Shown here piece by piece: positions 36,078-50,200 of a stretch of DNA of 64,000 nucleotides (within the stretch, counting starts at the first letter, position 1; every line of letters starts with the position of its first letter). The notes under the pieces are model-generated. The model was not told the DNA's origin. It saw only the letters and a program-made list of their open reading frames with translations, and searched no databases. The translations under genes were made by a program, and so were the position numbers. The DNA lies in assembly GCA_001972305.1 (NCBI GenBank), contig BDDD01002058.1, positions 1 through 64,000 on the forward strand, written 5' to 3'. This stretch comes from Cephalotus follicularis (Eukaryota > Streptophyta > Magnoliopsida > Oxalidales > Cephalotaceae).

Positions 36078-37536
36078 ATGATTGAGTCTTTTCTAGCTTA
36101 CAATGTTAGTTCAACTTGGGTTGTTGATTCGAGTTGTGGGACTAACATCTGTAATTCTTTGCAGGGACTAAGAAATGCTAGACAGCTGGAAGCTGAAGAC
36201 CAGTTGGACTTACGTCTTGGTGATGGGTCGAGGATCCACACTACTTTTGTTGGCGTTTTTGATATGTCTTTTGTCAATGGTTGTATTTTGGAACTTGATC
36301 CATGCTACTATGTAGCGAACATTGTAAGAAATGTAATTTCTATATCATATTTGTATAGGAAGGGTTGGGAGCTCACTTTTTCTGCATTGACTAGCAATCT
36401 TATACATAACAATGTTCAAATGTGTACGGGCCACATTGATAATGGTAAATATGTTCTAGATATTAATCAACAATTTGCATTAACAATTCAAAAGGGAAAT
36501 AGCAGTAAAAGACCAAGAGAGAATGATGAAATAAATCCTTCTTACCTATGGCATTGTAGATTAGGTCATCCTAGCGAGGCTAGACTAACATGCTTGTTTA
36601 AGGATGGACTTTTGGACATCCAGGACGTGGAGTCCTTTCCTACCTGTGAACCATGGTTTATTGGTAAGATGACCAAATCTCCCTTGTCCGGGCAAGGAGA
36701 AAGGTCAATGGACATACTTGAGCTTGTCCACACCGACGTCTGCGGACCTATGTCTGTCAATGCGAGAGGAGGTTTTTCCTACTTCATTACCATCACCAAT
36801 GATTTTATCACGGTTTGGATATGTGTTTTTGATGAAACACAAGTCTGAATCCTTTGAGAGGTTCAAGGAATTTAGACTAGAAGTAGAAAATCAAAGAGGT
36901 AAACCCATTAAATCACTTCGCTATGATAGAGGAGGTGAATACCTATCTGCAAAATTCCAAGGTTATCTAAGAGATAACGAAATTCTCTCTCAATGGACCC
37001 CTCCAAGAACACCACAGCATAATGGTATATCCGAACGGAGGAACAGGACCTTGATGAACATGGTCCGGTCCATGATGTCTTTTACAGATCTCCCGATCTC
37101 CTTATTGGGTTATGCACTGGAATCAGCAGTGTACATCCTAAATCGGATTCCTTCAAAATCCGTCCCCTCCACACCATATGAGATGTTTAAAGGGAGGAAA
37201 CCAAACCTAAGTCATTTGAAGGTTTGGGGGTGTCCGGCTTATGTGAGGAGGCAGGAGCCTTCTAAGCTGGAGGCACGAGCGGATCGTTGCCGGTTTTTGG
37301 GGTATCCTAAGGAAACTAAGGGATACTACTTTTACCATCCCAGTGATCAAAAGGTGATTGTATCGCGTTCTTCTCATTTCCTAGACTCAGAATACCTGCT
37401 TGCAGGGAGCAGTGGGAGCATGGTGGAATCGAGAGAATTACCACCTGGTGAAAGCCCACAGGACGATGAGGAATTAGAGGTTCCTACTTCTAGAAACACA
37501 GTTGGGGAGGGTTCCCAACCTGAGATGGATTCTTAG
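36078..37536 (+). pseudogene. T protease, gag-pre-integrase and integrase
   Basis: The protease motif reads WVVDSSCGTNIC: the catalytic D-S/T-G has become D-S-S (36126-36134). The pre-integrase zinc motif follows (LWHCRLGHPSEARL), then HTDVCGPMSVNARGG. A frameshift near 36805 moves the integrase into the next frame: SLRYDRGGEYLS, WTPPRTPQHNGISERRNRTL with the catalytic Glu, then the GCPAYVRR C-terminal region. TAG at 37534-37536 ends it, in frame with RT. Confidence 0.9.
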
Positions 37537-37551
37537 AAAGGCACTCCTCAT

Positions 37552-38655
37552 TTGAGGAGATCAGGCCGAGTTTTCACAGAGCCTAAGAGATATGGGTTTC
37601 TCGTTGAAGGCACTGATGAACCCAATGACGTCGATGAAGATAAGCCTGTCAGCTACCAGGAAGCAGTGAAGAGCATTGAATCCAGGGTATGGTTAGAAGC
37701 CATGAAATCCAAAATGGATTCCATGTACGCCAACAAAGTATGGAACTTGGTCGAAGCACCAGATGGGATTACTCCTATTGGGTTCAAATGGATCTTCCAG
37801 AAGAAGATTGGCGTCGATGGTAAGATAGAGACCTACAAAGAGCAATTGGTCACGAAAGGTTATAGGCAACGTCATGGGATTAACTATACCTAAAACTTCT
37901 CGCCAGTCACTGTGCTTAAGTCCATTCGGATACTGCTTGCGATTTCCGCTCATTGCGATTATGAGATATGGCAAATGGATGTCAAGACTACCTTCTTGAA
38001 TGGCTATCTTGATGAGGACATTTATATGTCCCAACCCGAGGGGTTTACATTCGAGGAGCATCCACAAAGTGTGTGTAAGCTCCATAGGTCTATATATGGC
38101 CTAAAGCAAGCATCCGGTAACGGGAACATCTTTTTTGACAAAGCCATAAAGGCTTTTGGCTTCATAAAAAATATAGATGAGCCTTGTATTCACCGAAAAC
38201 AAGATGACCTCAGACTTACTTTCTTGGTACTATACGTGGACGACATACTACTCATAGGGAATGATGTAGGTATGTTGCAGTCCGTCAAAGTATGGTTATC
38301 CAAGAACTTCTCCATGAAGGATTTGGGAGAAGCATCCTATATACTTGGTATAAAGATCTACAGGGATAGATCTAATAGGTTGCTTGGACTTTCCCAAAGC
38401 CAGTACATCAGCAAAGTGCTGAAAAGGTATGGCCTTGAGAATTCCAAACGTGGGTTGTTGCTCATAGGACAAGGAATTCACCTTTCTAAGAGGATGTCTC
38501 CACAGACAGCTGAGGAAAGAGAACGCATGAGTAGGCAGCCTTATGCTTTGACTGTGGGCTCCATCATGTATGCCATGCTATGTACTAGGCCTGATGTCGC
38601 TTTTGCCTTGGGAAAGGCAAGTCGATTTCAGTCCGACCCCGGTGAGAAACATTGA
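37552..38655 (+). pseudogene. T reverse transcriptase
   Basis: Motifs: GFKWIFQKKIG, MDVKTTFLNGYL, SIYGLKQASG, catalytic YVDD (38233-38244), MKDLGEASYILGIKI and SIMYAMLCTRPDVAFA. Stops at 37891-37893 (TAA) and 38653-38655 (TGA) are in frame with the rest. The usual RWY after KQAS is altered to GNGN. Confidence 0.9.
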
Positions 38656-38729
38656 GAAATTGTCAAAGGAATTTTAAAGTACCTGAGAAGGACTCAGGAT
38701 ACTTTCTTGACATATAGAGGGACAGTGTA

Positions 38730-39224
38730 TTGAGACTCGAGGGCTTTACAGACTCTAGTTTCAATAGTGATCCGGATGATCACAAGTCAGTTTCAGGATT
38801 TGTATTCGGACTTAATAGAGGTGCAGTCAGGTGGAGGAGTTCGAAGCAGGAAACTACTGCGGACTCCACCACAGAATCAGAATATGTAGCTGCCTCAGAT
38901 GCTGCAAAGGAAACAGTTTTGATGCGAAATTTCATTGCTGAACTTGATGTTGTTCCAACAATCACACTTCCAATTGTGGTGTACTTTGACAATGATGGGG
39001 CTATTGCACAAGCCAAGGAACCCAGGTCTCACCACCGCTCCAAGCATATACAGCGTCAATATCACCTGATCAGAGAGATCATAGAGAGAGGAGACATCAC
39101 TTTAGAGAGATTTGCCTCAGAGGCAAATTTGCCAGGCCCACTGATCAAAGCCATGAGCAGTACATTACTCGAGCGACACTGGAGCTCGATGGGCTTAGGC
39201 TATAGGTCTTCGTGGCTTGAAGGG
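38730..39224 (+). pseudogene. T RNase H
   Basis: FTDSSFNSDPDDHKSVSGFV, RWRSSKQETTADSTTESEY, YFDNDGAIAQAKEPRSHHRS and HIQRQYHLIREII are the copia RNase H blocks. A frameshift between 38655 and 38730 separates it from RT. Just downstream, AAGCGGGAGATTG (39229-39239) is the polypurine tract at the LTR edge. Confidence 0.88.
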
Positions 39225-39237
39225 CCAAGCGGGAGAT

Positions 39238-41679
39238 TGTTGGAGTAGGGGTGTCCCTGCATGCCACATTTTGGTATTCAGCTTGTACAAACACTTTCTA
39301 TTTATATGATATGTATTCACTTTATGTTTATGTGCATATTTAATTTAACAATGGCAAACCTTACTATATGTATTATCCCAAACCATCCTAAATGGATCGG
39401 GTGATCACCATGTCACCCGAGTACACATATAGTGCCCTGTCGCAAAAGGGTTGGATCTCATGCCTGAGAGGTTATGAGAATGAGATCCTTACTCCCTTCT
39501 GACAAAATGTTCTAAGTCATAGGTTCACTTTTTGGGCAATCGACGAACCGTAAAGACTTGACGTATTATGCTTGCTCCCGGGGAATGTGGAGGATGGATC
39601 ATCTCGTTGCCATTTGGGTTTACCCTAAAGCTAATGCCGGGTGCATGCAAGGAGGATTGTCACTGAACAGACCCACCATGGGAAACCTTTTTGGAAAGTG
39701 TTACCTATGTCAATAGGATTCCTATAGTATCGGTAGTGTATAGTCTATGGTGATTAGTAGACCATTCGTTGAGCTACATTGTGTCCTTAGACCTGAGCGG
39801 CTGGCATGCATTATGTTGCAATTGCTTGACTTTGATTTCTGCCTTCCCCAGCACTAGCCACGTGCTGGCAAAAGGGTAGTCTTTGGGTCTTGTGGAAACT
39901 TCATTGAGATGTATGGGCGAGTTCGCAATAAGGAATCGTCACACCCGTAAGAGGGTGATCGGCTCAATATTATTTATGTCCGTTGTAGACTTAAAATTCC
40001 TGGCCAGGTATAGGCAGACTGAAATAGGGTTTCCCGGGATAGTCTACCGATAGTCTCAGTGCGTACATGAATTTATAGTTATCGCGGCTTAACCTGAGAG
40101 TGACATTATTCCAAACCCTAGGTCGTGGTTGGAGCTAAGTATGACGTAGGATACATGACACATATGCCGTTGACTGGATAAAGTATTGGTTTACTAGATA
40201 ATGACTTATAGACATGGGTGATAACATGGATCCAGGGGGTGATAAGGAATCACACCGAGGTCATTTTAATAGTCGGGGACTATTAATGTAGTCGTACCAG
40301 AACTCCGGGATGTTCTGGGAAACTTATAGTCAAACCGGGGTACAAGCGGGCTTTCGGGTCCCTACTATTTTTGGATCATGTTGATATGTGCGGGGCACAT
40401 GTCATTGAGTAAGTGGATAGAACCCGAGAGGTGTTACTTAGCCTATGAATATTTATTTTTCTAGACTTTATTCTTTTCTAAGGAAGTGAAATCGAGCTAC
40501 ACCATAAATAGGTCATTCCGGGCTGAGGGGTATTTTGGTCATTTGTGAAAAGATGACTTTTCATGGAGAGAGAGACCAATTGGGCCAAACCCTATATTTG
40601 TCTTGCTAGGGTAGGGTCGGCCCAATTGGTGGCTTAGTCACTTTAAAGTGACTAATTAGTTACTTTGGTGTAACTAGATTTTCCTAGTTTGGTTATAAGG
40701 GTGGTTGACTAAGTCAATTACTTAGCCATGAAGCAAAGCATTCCCTGGCTTAAAATTAACCTTATGGCTGGCCATGTGGAGGGAGAATAAATCTTGGTGT
40801 GTTGTCATCTTCTAAGTGGATTAGAGGATATGTATGTGAAGATATTTGTTGCACAATACAAGTTGAACACGGCAACACATGAAAAATAGGCTAAGTGCAT
40901 TTGATCTCTTTGCATCTCTCTTGCACTCTCTCCCACGGGCTTCTCTCTCTTTTCTTCTCTTCATCTTCTATACTGGTTTGAATAAGATAGCACCACCATG
41001 GTTGCCTAGAACTTCATTGTTCAAGAAGAGAAAAGCTTAAACACCTTCCTCTTACCATACCATAGCAATTGTAGGTGGAGATTTGCATAAAAACTCTTCC
41101 TCCAATTGTGTAGTTTTATAGAACCTTTGAACCAGCAAAAGTGGCTTCATAATACTTCTTAGCCGTGCCAAGCAAAGAATCATTTGTGAAGGTGAAAGTC
41201 TTGGACCTCAAGGAAAAGAAATCTCAAAGTTGAAGGAGTAAAGACTTGAGGTATTTTCTTACTTCATTCTTCTTTACATGCTATATGGATGTGGTGTGTG
41301 AGTTGTTCTTAGAGCTTTGCCAAGCTCTAGATGATTTGTTTTTTATGCAGGTTGTGTGTTCTTGCTAGGGTTATGCTGAACCCTAGCTCTCCTTTAGGGT
41401 GAGACATTGGTTGGGAATGGTTTAGGGTATGGTGTGCATTACCCTATCCATTCACCATGTTGGCCGTTTTTGGGGTACCCTAGGCCAATCGAACCCTCAC
41501 ATGCTTGGTTCGGCCATATGGTCTTTCTAATGACCAATTAGTGATCCTAGGGCCAACTTGGGACATTTCTAGGCAATGGTTATGGGTGGCCTTTATGCCG
41601 AAATAATATTTTCAAAATTATACACCTAAACCCTAGTTGCCGGAAACTTTTTCTTCCGCTGCATTCTCAGGTTCTAACA
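39238..41679 (+). repeat. T 3' LTR (complete, 2442 bp)
   Basis: TGTTGGAGTAGGGG to GGTTCTAACA, followed by the CTTAT duplication. It contains the roughly 0.8-kb segment (40240-41041) lacking in the 5' LTR. That segment has no direct repeats at its edges, so a deletion in the 5' copy fits better than an insertion here. Confidence 0.93.
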
Positions 41680-43555
41680 CTTATAGCCACTAAAGTCAGC
41701 ATCCGAGTATGAATATAGGTAAAACCCAGAGTCTCAAGAATACCATAAACCTAGAGTAGGTGTATATGCAAGGTATTTCAGGATACGTTTAACAGCAAAA
41801 AAGTGTGATTCTTTAGGGTTTGATTGAAAACGTGCACACAAACAAACACTAAACAAAATATCAGGTCTACTAGCAGTTAAATATAATAACGAATCTATCA
41901 TGCTTCTATACAGCTTTTGATCAACATTTTTACCTTGTTCCTCCTTGTCAAGCTTTGTAGAAGTGCTTATAGGAGTCTTACTTGTTTTTGAGTTCTCCAT
42001 TCCAAACTTTTTGAGTATTTCCTTTACGTACTTAGCTTGGTTGATGAAGATTCCTTCTTTGGTTTGCTTAACTTGAAGCCCAAGGAAGAAGTTGAGTTCT
42101 CCCATCATGCTGATTTCAAACTCTGACTTCATGATGTTAGAAAACTCCTTGCACAAAGATTCGTTAGTTGATCCGAAAATAATATCATCAACATATATTT
42201 GTACTACTAGTAAATCATTTTCTTTTGATTTTGTAAAATGTGTTATATCAACATTTCCACGTTTAAAATCATTTTCAACCAAAAAATTTGTTAACCTCTC
42301 ATACCAAGCTCGAGGAGCTTGTTTAAGACCATACAAAGCCTTATTGAGTTTAAAAACATGGTTTGGAAAGTAAGGATCCTCAAAACCTTGAGGTTGTTCC
42401 ACATATACTTCTTCTTTTATAAAACCATTCAAAACAGCACTTTTTACATCCATTTGATATAATTTAAAATCTTTAAAACAAGCAAATGCAAGTAACAAAT
42501 GCATAGATTCTAATCTAGCAACAGGTGCATACATTTCATCATAATCTATACCTTGTTCTTGTTAATAACCTTGAGCAACTAGTCTAGCTTTATTTCTAAC
42601 TATTACTCCTTGATTATCCAACTTATTTCTAAATATCCATTTAGTCCCTATCACCGAATGATCCTTAGGTCTAGGCACTAGAAACCAAACCTTATTACGT
42701 TCAAACGGGTTTAAGTCCTCTTGCATAGCTACCATCCAGTTTTCATCTTTTTCAGCTTTTACAAAGTTCTTAGGCTCAAAGTGAGAAAGAAAAGAAACAT
42801 AATTACAGGTATTTGCTTTAGACCTAGTCATAACACCATGTTGAATTTTACCAATTATGGCCTCATGAGGATGGTCATTAACTACTTTAAAGGTCTTATC
42901 TACAAGATCTTGTTGGTGGCTATTCTTAGAATATATATCTATGTTCTCAGAAGGTTCATGAAATTCTATGCTATCTTGCATACATGTACTTACATCAATT
43001 GACTCATCAAAGACAATATGCATAGACTCCTCCACTAGCAATGTACATTTATTAAAACAACTATAAGCTCTACTAGTAAGAGAGTATCCAAGAAATATAC
43101 CTTCATCCACTTTTGAGTCAAACTTACCAAGTTGATCCTTTCAGTTGTTGTGAATGAAGCACTTGCATCCGAAGGCACGGAAGTGACTTATGTTAGGCTT
43201 TCTCTCTCTCTCTCTCTCTCTCCATAACTCATATGGAGTCTTTTTGAGAACTGACCTTATTGATGTTCTATTTAAAATGTAACATGCAGTGTTTGTGGGT
43301 TCGGCCCAAAAATATTTTGGAAGGTTATTTTCGCAAAGCATGGTTCTAGTCATTTCTTCTAAGGTTCTATTTCTCCTCTCAACAACAACATTTTGTTGAG
43401 GAGTTCTAGGAGTTGAAAATTCATGTTTAAAACCATCTTCTATGCAAAAGTTATCAAAAATGTGATTTTTGAACTCTTTACCACGATCGCTTCTTACTTT
43501 CAAAATAGGAAATCCTTTTTCTTTTTGAAGTTGTTTACAAAAATTTGTAAAGAAT
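41680..43555 (-). pseudogene. M integrase core to reverse transcriptase
   Basis: One frame without frameshifts but with three stops: TGA 43141-43143, TAA 42562-42564 and TGA 41734-41736. Motifs on the minus strand: VRSDRGKEFKNHIF, FSTPRTPQQNVVVERRNRTL, PKYFWAEPTNTACY, GTKWIFRNKLDNQG, MDVKSAVLNGF, YGLKQAPRAWYERL, YVDD (42184-42195), MMGELNFFLGLQV. A GA microsatellite (43200-43222) adds Arg-Glu codons in frame (ELWRERERERKPN against ELWKERKPS in P). The last TGA matches the one in P. Confidence 0.92.
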
Positions 43556-46500
43556 TGTAACACCCCGCGCCCGCAGGGCGAACACGTGGCATTACTCTCA
43601 ATCCAATAACAATACAATGGTCGGGACTAGCAGTATAAAAACACGGAAAAACTTAAAACTTTGCAATACATACCATTAAGCTGAAGATACAAAACAACAA
43701 TCCATCCTTACAATACAATACAATACAATCCTTTACAATACCAATCTTTTACGATACCAATCTTTTACAATACACTTATTAACTCTTCAAAATAGTATTA
43801 TAAAGAGCTATGTCAGATCCAGACGATCCCCACGGTCGATGGAGTCTTCAATCCTTCGGTCTGCTGCTACCCGCTGCCCTCCCTATGTCGCACACAAAGG
43901 TACAACATAGCCCCACCCCGAAGGATGGGGTTAGCCACACTGGCTAAGCAGAAACCTCATGCAGCATGTATGCATGTACAGTGTGCAATGTCAGTGACAA
44001 TATATTCCATAACAATGTGCGGTGTACAATATCAATGCATGACATGGCAAATGCATATGTACTGTTGGCGATCAGACTACCAGTATGACAATGGCCCATA
44101 ACGAGCATACAAATAGGATCTATAACAATCAATCAATCGCAGACACTCAATGGTGGTGTATAAAACACCCAATCAATCAATCAATATCCTATAGAGCATG
44201 CGACCCCGGTCAATACAATGTCAATCAGTTAGCAGTGATCAATCCCACGAAAGGTGGTCCTTCAAAAAAGGTGAGAGATCTACCTATTGTCTCAAACTGA
44301 TCAGGTTTGGGACTCATAGGTCTTCCAGCCTAGGGCTGGGACAATACAATATGGATGAGATACAACCATGGGGGAGCTACTATACCGTTAGGGAGCTACG
44401 ACCCTCTGTGAGCATCAATCGTCAATCAATCGATACCGCTCGTTAACGGGTCAATACAATAAATGAAATGATTGACGGAATAGGTGGACAGAGTCAACCT
44501 AACATGTCGACGCGAATCATAAGGTCGCTCTATAGAATCCATACAATAAAATAAATCAATCAATCAAGTCAGTACAATGTCAAATAAAGTAAATGAGTGG
44601 TGGTGTCTAATGGAGAAATGGGAACGTGCATCCATCGTACCGACTTAGACTCACAACAACACTTATGACTCAAGCAATCGATCAATGTATCAATACAACG
44701 TCGAAGCAAAGTCAATAAGTGGTGGGGCCTAATGGAGAGATGGGAATGTGCGTCCATCGTACCGACTTAGACTCATAACAACACTTATCACTCAAGCAAT
44801 CTGTCACACCCCGCCTTTCAATTCCATAATAGACAAGCATATATGGTGATATCAGAAAAAAATATAATCCAGCATTTCATTCAACATTTCATAAATAAGC
44901 GGAAGCATTCGTATCAAGATTATAAAACATAAGTCATCCGCACGCAGCCCATACTACGTGCGTATACAATCCATCAAATTATCCTTATACATAAGGAAAG
45001 TACAACAGTAACGGAGTGCGAACTGTTCAATACAAATACGGTACATCAAAAGAATAACAACCTTAAGTAGATAAAACTCTCCAAGCTTCATCAACACATC
45101 CCGTACGTCTTCGTTTAATCTGAAATTGTAGGGGTTAGCCGTTGTCCTCACTTGGCTAAGTAGGAAGATAAGCATGTAATTGAATCTATAAATGTAAATA
45201 TGCATGACAGTTTAAATGAAATGCCACATATATATATATAGTATTCGAATATATACGCAATCATGCCAAGTGGCCATAGACAGTACAATGCAAGAATACC
45301 GCACAAGGGTACAATCAATCAGTACAGTGGTTTGGGTGTCACATGTCGCTAACTCCTAGCACCAACTCTGCACCACCTATCTATCACCCTACACTCCGAA
45401 GATGGTAGATCAGGTCAATTACTACCGGCATTAGCGGGCAGTTAAACAATCAAGTTCTGCATTGCAGACAGTTTGGGTGGATACTCTAGCCAACTCCTGG
45501 CACATAGGACCTAGCTAGTGATGTCTCCTATCACTCGACTAACGGCAATAGCATAGACAATCAATTCATTCAATTCAGTGACAATATTACATATAGCTAT
45601 AATATGCAATATTATAGTAGTTTTCATTTTTAGAAAACATAACAGTTCAGTCAGTGGTTCTCTTGAGAGAACTAAACAGTAACAGTGCCTCTATTAAGAG
45701 GAAAATAGCAGTTGTATACGATAAGATTTTCTATTAGAAATCCGTTGTAGAAAATCATTAATTATGCTTTAAGCATTAAGTTGGTAAAATCCTTGAATAC
45801 ATGTATATGACAGTGGTAATTTCATTAAATAACAGTAACAATAGTTATAATATAGCAGATCAAGGATATTTGCAACCACAATCAAGTCAATCAATCAATC
45901 CGAACATTTCTATTCTTACTGTTCTAAAGCGTCGACTGTTGCTGTGTAAGTGTCGACGGTTGTTGTCTAAGCGTTGACACTACACGCATGATCAAGGCTT
46001 AAGCGTCGACATTCTAAGCCTTAACAGGCGTTTTCCACACCAAAGCGTCGACGGTCTTAATTTAAGCGTCGGCGCTTCTGGCGTTCTTACGAATTCCAGG
46101 AGCAAAATCAAAACAGGGGATGCATAAAATCGACCCAAACTCAGTTCAATTCTACATGCAATCAAGTATCAACCATCACAACATATTATACATGTTATAT
46201 GTTCAAAACATGTCAAAACCCCTACCTCAATCGTTATCCCGAAATCAATTTAGAATTGATTTCTCTCTTTAATGTCCAAAGTTCTTCACTCCGATTTAAT
46301 CTTCCAATTTGTAGTAATTAGCCTGAACAATCGCATGTTTACAGGTCTATAAATCAAAACCAGTAAGTTTATTCGGTTAACTAATCATGATAACATCAAG
46401 GAATCGAATCAGAAGTTTACCATTAGCTCTATATTTCATCTTTCATGAACAATCTTAACAATTCAAGTTCTAACCCCCAGGTTTCCTCTATAGTTGTTTG

Positions 46501-47220
46501 TTAATAGAGAATATGTATAGCTAATCATCAAAATGATACATCCTTACAACGTTAACTATATAGAGGAACTCGGATTAGTAACTTACCAACTTCCCAGGTG
46601 ATGCTCCAAGTTCAATTCTTTTGAACTTTAGGCTCCCTCAACCTCTAGCAATCTTCCAACAATTGTCCAGGTTGTCTCTCAATCTTTCAGTGTTTTCTAA
46701 CACTCTCATCCAATCTCTCACAGATGGTTTAAAAAGGTCAAAAGTGTGTCCTTCAATTCTCCAGATTCCTCCAACCTTCAAAGCACATTTCTCTCTCTCT
46801 CATGCATGCACTCTTCCTTTTGTTCTTTTCTTTGTTTTCTGGCAGGTTGCAGGTTACAGGTGCAGAGAGACATGCCAAGCTCCTTGGTCTGGCATTATCA
46901 ACAGCTGGTAACGTTTCCTTCCATGATTGACACATCTCCGGACACTTAGCTTGAAAGGAAAACCATTTGGCGCCGCTGCTCTGTTCTAACAGGCGTGTGT
47001 CACATTCCTGACACCGCGCAAAGCATCGACGGTTTTCTCTCTAGCGTCGACGGTTTGTGCGTCATAACTCAGCCTTCAACTGTGCGTTCTGTGCACATGT
47101 CAGGGCTCAAAGCGTCGACGGTATGACTTTAGGCGTCGGCGGTTTGGCACCAGAAATTATTTCCTTAGTTTTTATCTAAGAATTTTATTCCAACATCATT
47201 CTATTCAAAAGGTAACCAAC

Positions 47221-50200
47221 TGTCACACCCAGTTCCCATAACAATAATAAAAGTGGCGGCAATCAACATATAAATCCGGCTTATGCAATTTACCATAAAT
47301 TTAAAACTTTCCATAGCCATTAACAACTTGCAGAAGCATTTAAATATAAGCCGAATTAAAACGTAACATGCATCCCATACCACATGCTACAACAATAAAC
47401 ATCATCAAAGTTAACTGCCCTTAAACGGAGCGTGAACAATATTCATCAATACATCGATTCATTTATTACAATGATCCATTATCGTTTCTCGAAAGTAAAA
47501 ACAACATAAAACTCCATTTTGCTCCACGGAACTCAACGGTAACAATCCACTGAATCAACCTGAAATTAATCTGAAATTGTAGGGGGTTAGCCTTTGTCCT
47601 CACTCGGCTAAGTATAAATACAGTTCGGTTTCAAAGATAATGCATGTCATGTATGAATGCACAGTGATGCAGTACGGTATATATAACAGTATAACATATA
47701 TGTATCTATATATGCATATTCACAGTAAAGGCGCAACCCGTTAGGGCTACACCAACACAATCACGGTCATGTCCTCAGCGGACCAGTCACAAATCATGTC
47801 CTCAAAGGACCGAACAAACCATCAGTTATGCCTCAACGGGCCAACAATCCAGTAATACATGTCACAGCGGACAAACAACCCAATACGGTCAATCAATCAT
47901 GTCACCACGGACAACACCCTATGCGGGGATGCTTCCACTCTGTGTTTAGCACCCGGTCACTTCCACTCTGTGTTTAGCAACCCAGCTACTTCCGCTCTGC
48001 ATTTAGTAACGGCCACAACAGTCAATCAGTCACATCGGACAAACAATACATCAATCATGTCACATCGAACAAACAATCCAATTCAAGTTGCTTACACAAC
48101 AGTGCTTAGCAACCGGTTACTTACACAACAGTGCTTAGTAACCAAAAGGGAGTCCCTGGCTACTTACTCAACAGAGCTTAGTAACCATTGTATGGGAAAC
48201 CCAAGCTACTTACACAACAGAGCTTAGTAGCTTCCGTATATGGAATCTCTGGCTACTTACTCAACAGAGCTTAGCAGTGGAGTTCCTGGCTGCTTACTCA
48301 ACAAAGCTTAGTAATCCAAAAGGGAGTCCCTGGCTACTTACTCAACAGAGCTTAGTAACCATTGCATGGGAAACCCTAGCTACTTACTCAACAGAGCTTA
48401 GTAGCTGCCATATATGGAATCTCTGGCTACTTACTCAATAGAGCTTAGTAGTGGAGTTCCTGACTACTTACTCAATAGAGCTTAGCAGCCAAACACAATC
48501 AATCAATCCATTACAAGTAATTATTAACAAATATAAGACTCGTAAACAATACATTTCCAAATGTACATAGGTACTTTTAAAACGGTGCACAGTCTTGGCT
48601 ACTTACCCAACAGGGCTTAGCAGTCGTCACAAGTTTCTCAATCCCTTAAAACCACTTTCACAATCCTTTTGGAAAACATACATTTCCATATAACAATGAT
48701 TTAATAAACCATTTATATGCTTCTAAAATGAAGAACATTTTAGAAAATAGGTGATAGCTCAATCAACCATCGTATGCAATGCCAACATATGCTCAATAAT
48801 GCAAACGGGCTTTATTCGCGTCAACATGCACCATATAGGCGTTAATGTTCAACCCAGTCACTTAAGCGTCACCGCTTAACTCTTAGTGTCAATCCTTTCA
48901 ACCAGAAACTTTACGCGTCAATATCTCATCCATTTGGAGTCGATGCTCTGAGGTAGGAACCTCAGGTATCAACAGCACACGTGTCCATTCTCACATACAA
49001 CGAATCATGGCGTCGACGTTTTTTTGTAAGCGTCGACGTTTATCGTGAACCAAGACTCATTGTCCATATAACAATCCATAGCATCGACGCTTCTTTCCTA
49101 AGCGTCGACGGTTAAGCGAACCAAAACACGGTTCCCTCAACACGCCTCAAAACCAATAGAGTTCAAGCATACCACACATACAATCTGATCTACAATCATT
49201 GTAAAACACGATATGCATGATGGGTTAACTATTCATAGTAACCCTAACACAGTCACACAATCCATAATCCACAGTCCACAACAATTCTACGACACGATAT
49301 GCATAACAGGTTAACTACTCACAGTAACCCTAACACAGTCACACAATTCACAATTCGCAAACCATGCATTTCATCAATGACATTACAATATTATTGAACT
49401 GAAACTTGCATGTATAGCTTTCCCTACCCCTGATTCAAAGCTAGGAATCGCAGTAGCAGCAGCACAGTCGAGCCGCAGGTTTAATTGCTGAACCTTTCCA
49501 ATAACCGTTGAACCAAAGCCGGTTCTTGCTAATTAATCCTTTCCACTGCCAAATCCAATTGCCGCACACACACTGCACATACAACACATTTCTGTTATGT
49601 TTGACACACAAAACATTTTCGTCGCCGAAACGCCGGCCGGATTCTGACCGACACGACCAGACGGTGAAACACCCGTCAACGGGTTCCATATTGAACGGTC
49701 TACTCAAAACCGGTCAAGACTCGCCAGGAATCGGCGCCGACGGTCGGCAGTGAGTCGTGACTCACTGAGTCAACTCGTCGGACCTCCACAGGTCCGATCA
49801 CCACCCAAAAATGCCACACATTCACCAGTCCTACACACCCATGCCCGTGACTCGCCAAGACTCAGCGCCAAAAGCGCGGTCTCAGGCGGCCGTGAGTGGA
49901 CTCGCTGAGTCGACTCAGTTAACTGATTCCGGACGTTTCCGGCCGAATCACGCCTCACCGGTGGTCGAAATGGGTAGAGTGGGACTTCTACACCATAACC
50001 CACACCACCCGCGACGCTAACGGTGCCGGGAAATGCCGGGAGGAGGCGCGACAATGGCGGTAAAGGAGAAGAAAAAGAAGAGAAAAAGAGAAGAAGGGGG
50101 AGGAGGTTACCGGTCGGTGGCGTGCCTGGGTTGACCAGCGTGCTCTCCCGGTCCGGTAGCTGGCTCCGACGTCCTCTCTCTCCCTCTGCTCTGATCTCTC

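Larger units (their letters stand above)
28723..41679 (+). mobile_element. T: Ty1/copia element inserted in M
   Basis: LTRs begin TGTTGGAGTAGGGGTGTCCC (28723 and 39238) and end GGTTCTAACA (33043 and 41679). The target duplication CTTAT occurs at 28718-28722 and 41680-41684 and falls in M's RNase H. Order gag, protease, integrase, RT, RNase H identifies copia. All domains are present but carry at least seven stops and two frameshifts. The 5' LTR contains solo LTR V. It has no phased TCGA array, unlike the neighbouring families. Confidence 0.95.

Noticed and set aside
40240..41041. A separate transposon in T's 3' LTR
   Set aside because: No target duplication or terminal repeats at its edges; a deletion in the 5' LTR explains the difference.
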